NCBI GenBank assembly: GCA_002730485.1
Contig: PCAH01000163.1
Span: 1 to 13,277 of the forward strand
Direction of reading: 5' to 3'
Origin: Dehalococcoidia bacterium
GTDB lineage: Bacteria; Chloroflexota; Dehalococcoidia; UBA3495
DNA length: 13,277 bases
The notes below the pieces were generated by a model. It did no database searches and was not told the origin of the DNA. It saw nothing but the letters and a program-made list of their open reading frames with translations. Positions 12,774-13,277 of the stretch are shown piece after piece. Positions within the stretch are counted from its first letter, which is position 1, and every line of letters begins with the position of its first letter. Made by a program: the position numbers and the translations under genes.

Positions 12774-13277
12774 TTAATCGGTCGCGTATTTCTCGCCCAG
12801 GGCGGTTTCCCACCTCAGGTAATTCATCATTTCGCCGTAGCTGCGGGAGACGCCCAGGTAGTTTATGTCAGATGGTGGGCGGATTATACCCGTCAGTCCC
12901 TCTTCCACGGTCATTCCGGCCTGTCTCCAGGCGGCTAATCCACCTTCCAAAGCTGTTACGTTGGAGTATCCCATGTTCTGCAGTGTGGCGGCGGCCAATT
13001 TTGAGCCGCGTCCGTCTCGGCAGGTTACTGCGATGGAGGTGTCTTTTGAAGGCGCGGCCTCGGCGATCTCCACCTCTAACCAACTACGGGTGATCCACTT
13101 TGCGCCGGGAGTGTGGCCCTTGGAGAAGTCTTCACTGGTGTCCACAAAAATCACCAGGTCTGGTTGGTTCGAGTCCAGGTCTTGGGCGGACACTGTCTTG
13201 ACGGCAGCCTCGGCAGTTTCTATACCGGCGAGCTTATTGGCGGGGAAGCCTGTTTCCAGGGCGTTGCCAGCCCCCTG
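12774..13277 (-). CDS. Rhodanese-domain sulfurtransferase, C-terminal part (5' end outside window)
   Basis: The minus-strand frame runs from the window edge to a TAA at 12776-12774 (167 residues seen). A GTG at 13193 is not the true start, because the frame stays open upstream and those 28 codons read like the linker after a preceding rhodanese repeat (QGAGNALETGFP, as in a GGxxAWxxAG end). The visible complete domain has PDLVIFVDTSEDFSKGHTPGA, the active-site loop CRDGRGSKLA with the persulfide-forming cysteine, and NVTALEGGLAAWRQAG. A C-terminal segment of about 45 residues ends in an aromatic-rich YLRWETALG stretch. Rhodaneses pass sulfane sulfur from thiosulfate or thiols, releasing sulfite when thiosulfate is the donor; that product is a substrate for the sulfite-oxidase family next door. 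Tandem multi-domain forms are common; the number of domains here is not known. Confidence 0.85.
   Translation of the reverse strand, partial: QGAGNALETGFPANKLAGIETAEAAVKTVSAQDLDSNQPDLVIFVDTSEDFSKGHTPGAKWITRSWLEVEIAEAAPSKDTSIAVTCRDGRGSKLAAATLQNMGYSNVTALEGGLAAWRQAGMTVEEGLTGIIRPPSDINYLGVSRSYGEMMNYLRWETALGEKYATD

Overview
The window looks like a piece of a bacterial chromosome of medium GC content with dense gene packing. The gene set is suggestive of a Chloroflexota lineage such as marine SAR202/Dehalococcoidia: CoxD/CoxE-type proteins, two haem-free sulfite-oxidase-family proteins, a KynB-type cyclase, a lone gluconate dehydrogenase subunit 3-like protein and PAP2 membrane enzymes. The lineage is an inference from gene content and protein style; no marker gene proves it. 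I found no rRNA, tRNA, CRISPR array or insertion sequence.

Layout. Positions 1-851 (minus strand) hold the 5' part of a PhoU-like gene, cut by the window edge, and upstream of it a small gluconate 2-dehydrogenase subunit 3-like gene with a TTG start. A 350-380 bp divergent gap with two perfect palindromes and a terminator-like hairpin follows. Three plus-strand genes occupy about 1203-4378: a radical SAM protein with a reduced SPASM-like tail, then two tandem PAP2-superfamily membrane proteins that are clearly paralogues. The second PAP2 gene ends in a four-base CTAG shared with the stop codon of the convergent gene.

From the right edge down to 4375 everything is on the minus strand. In transcription order: a rhodanese protein (5' end outside the window), sulfite-oxidase-family protein B, a cupin, sulfite-oxidase-family protein A, a small exported or membrane-anchored protein, an MFS transporter, a cyclase-family hydrolase, a HAM1/RdgB-like nucleotide pyrophosphatase, a MoxR-type AAA ATPase (CoxD-like) and a VWA protein (CoxE-like). 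Spacing is mostly short (1-nt overlap to about 100 nt), consistent with one or a few operons.

How it may work together (inference): rhodanese could mobilise sulfane sulfur from thiosulfate or thiols and release sulfite, which the two molybdopterin enzymes could oxidise to sulfate. The MFS protein could move an organic or sulfur anion. The MoxR/CoxE pair, known elsewhere for maturing a molybdenum hydroxylase, could serve a molybdoenzyme here. The most unusual local detail is a second copy of the last seven codons plus stop of sulfite-oxidase-family gene B, 45 nt further downstream in the same frame, differing only at three synonymous third positions.
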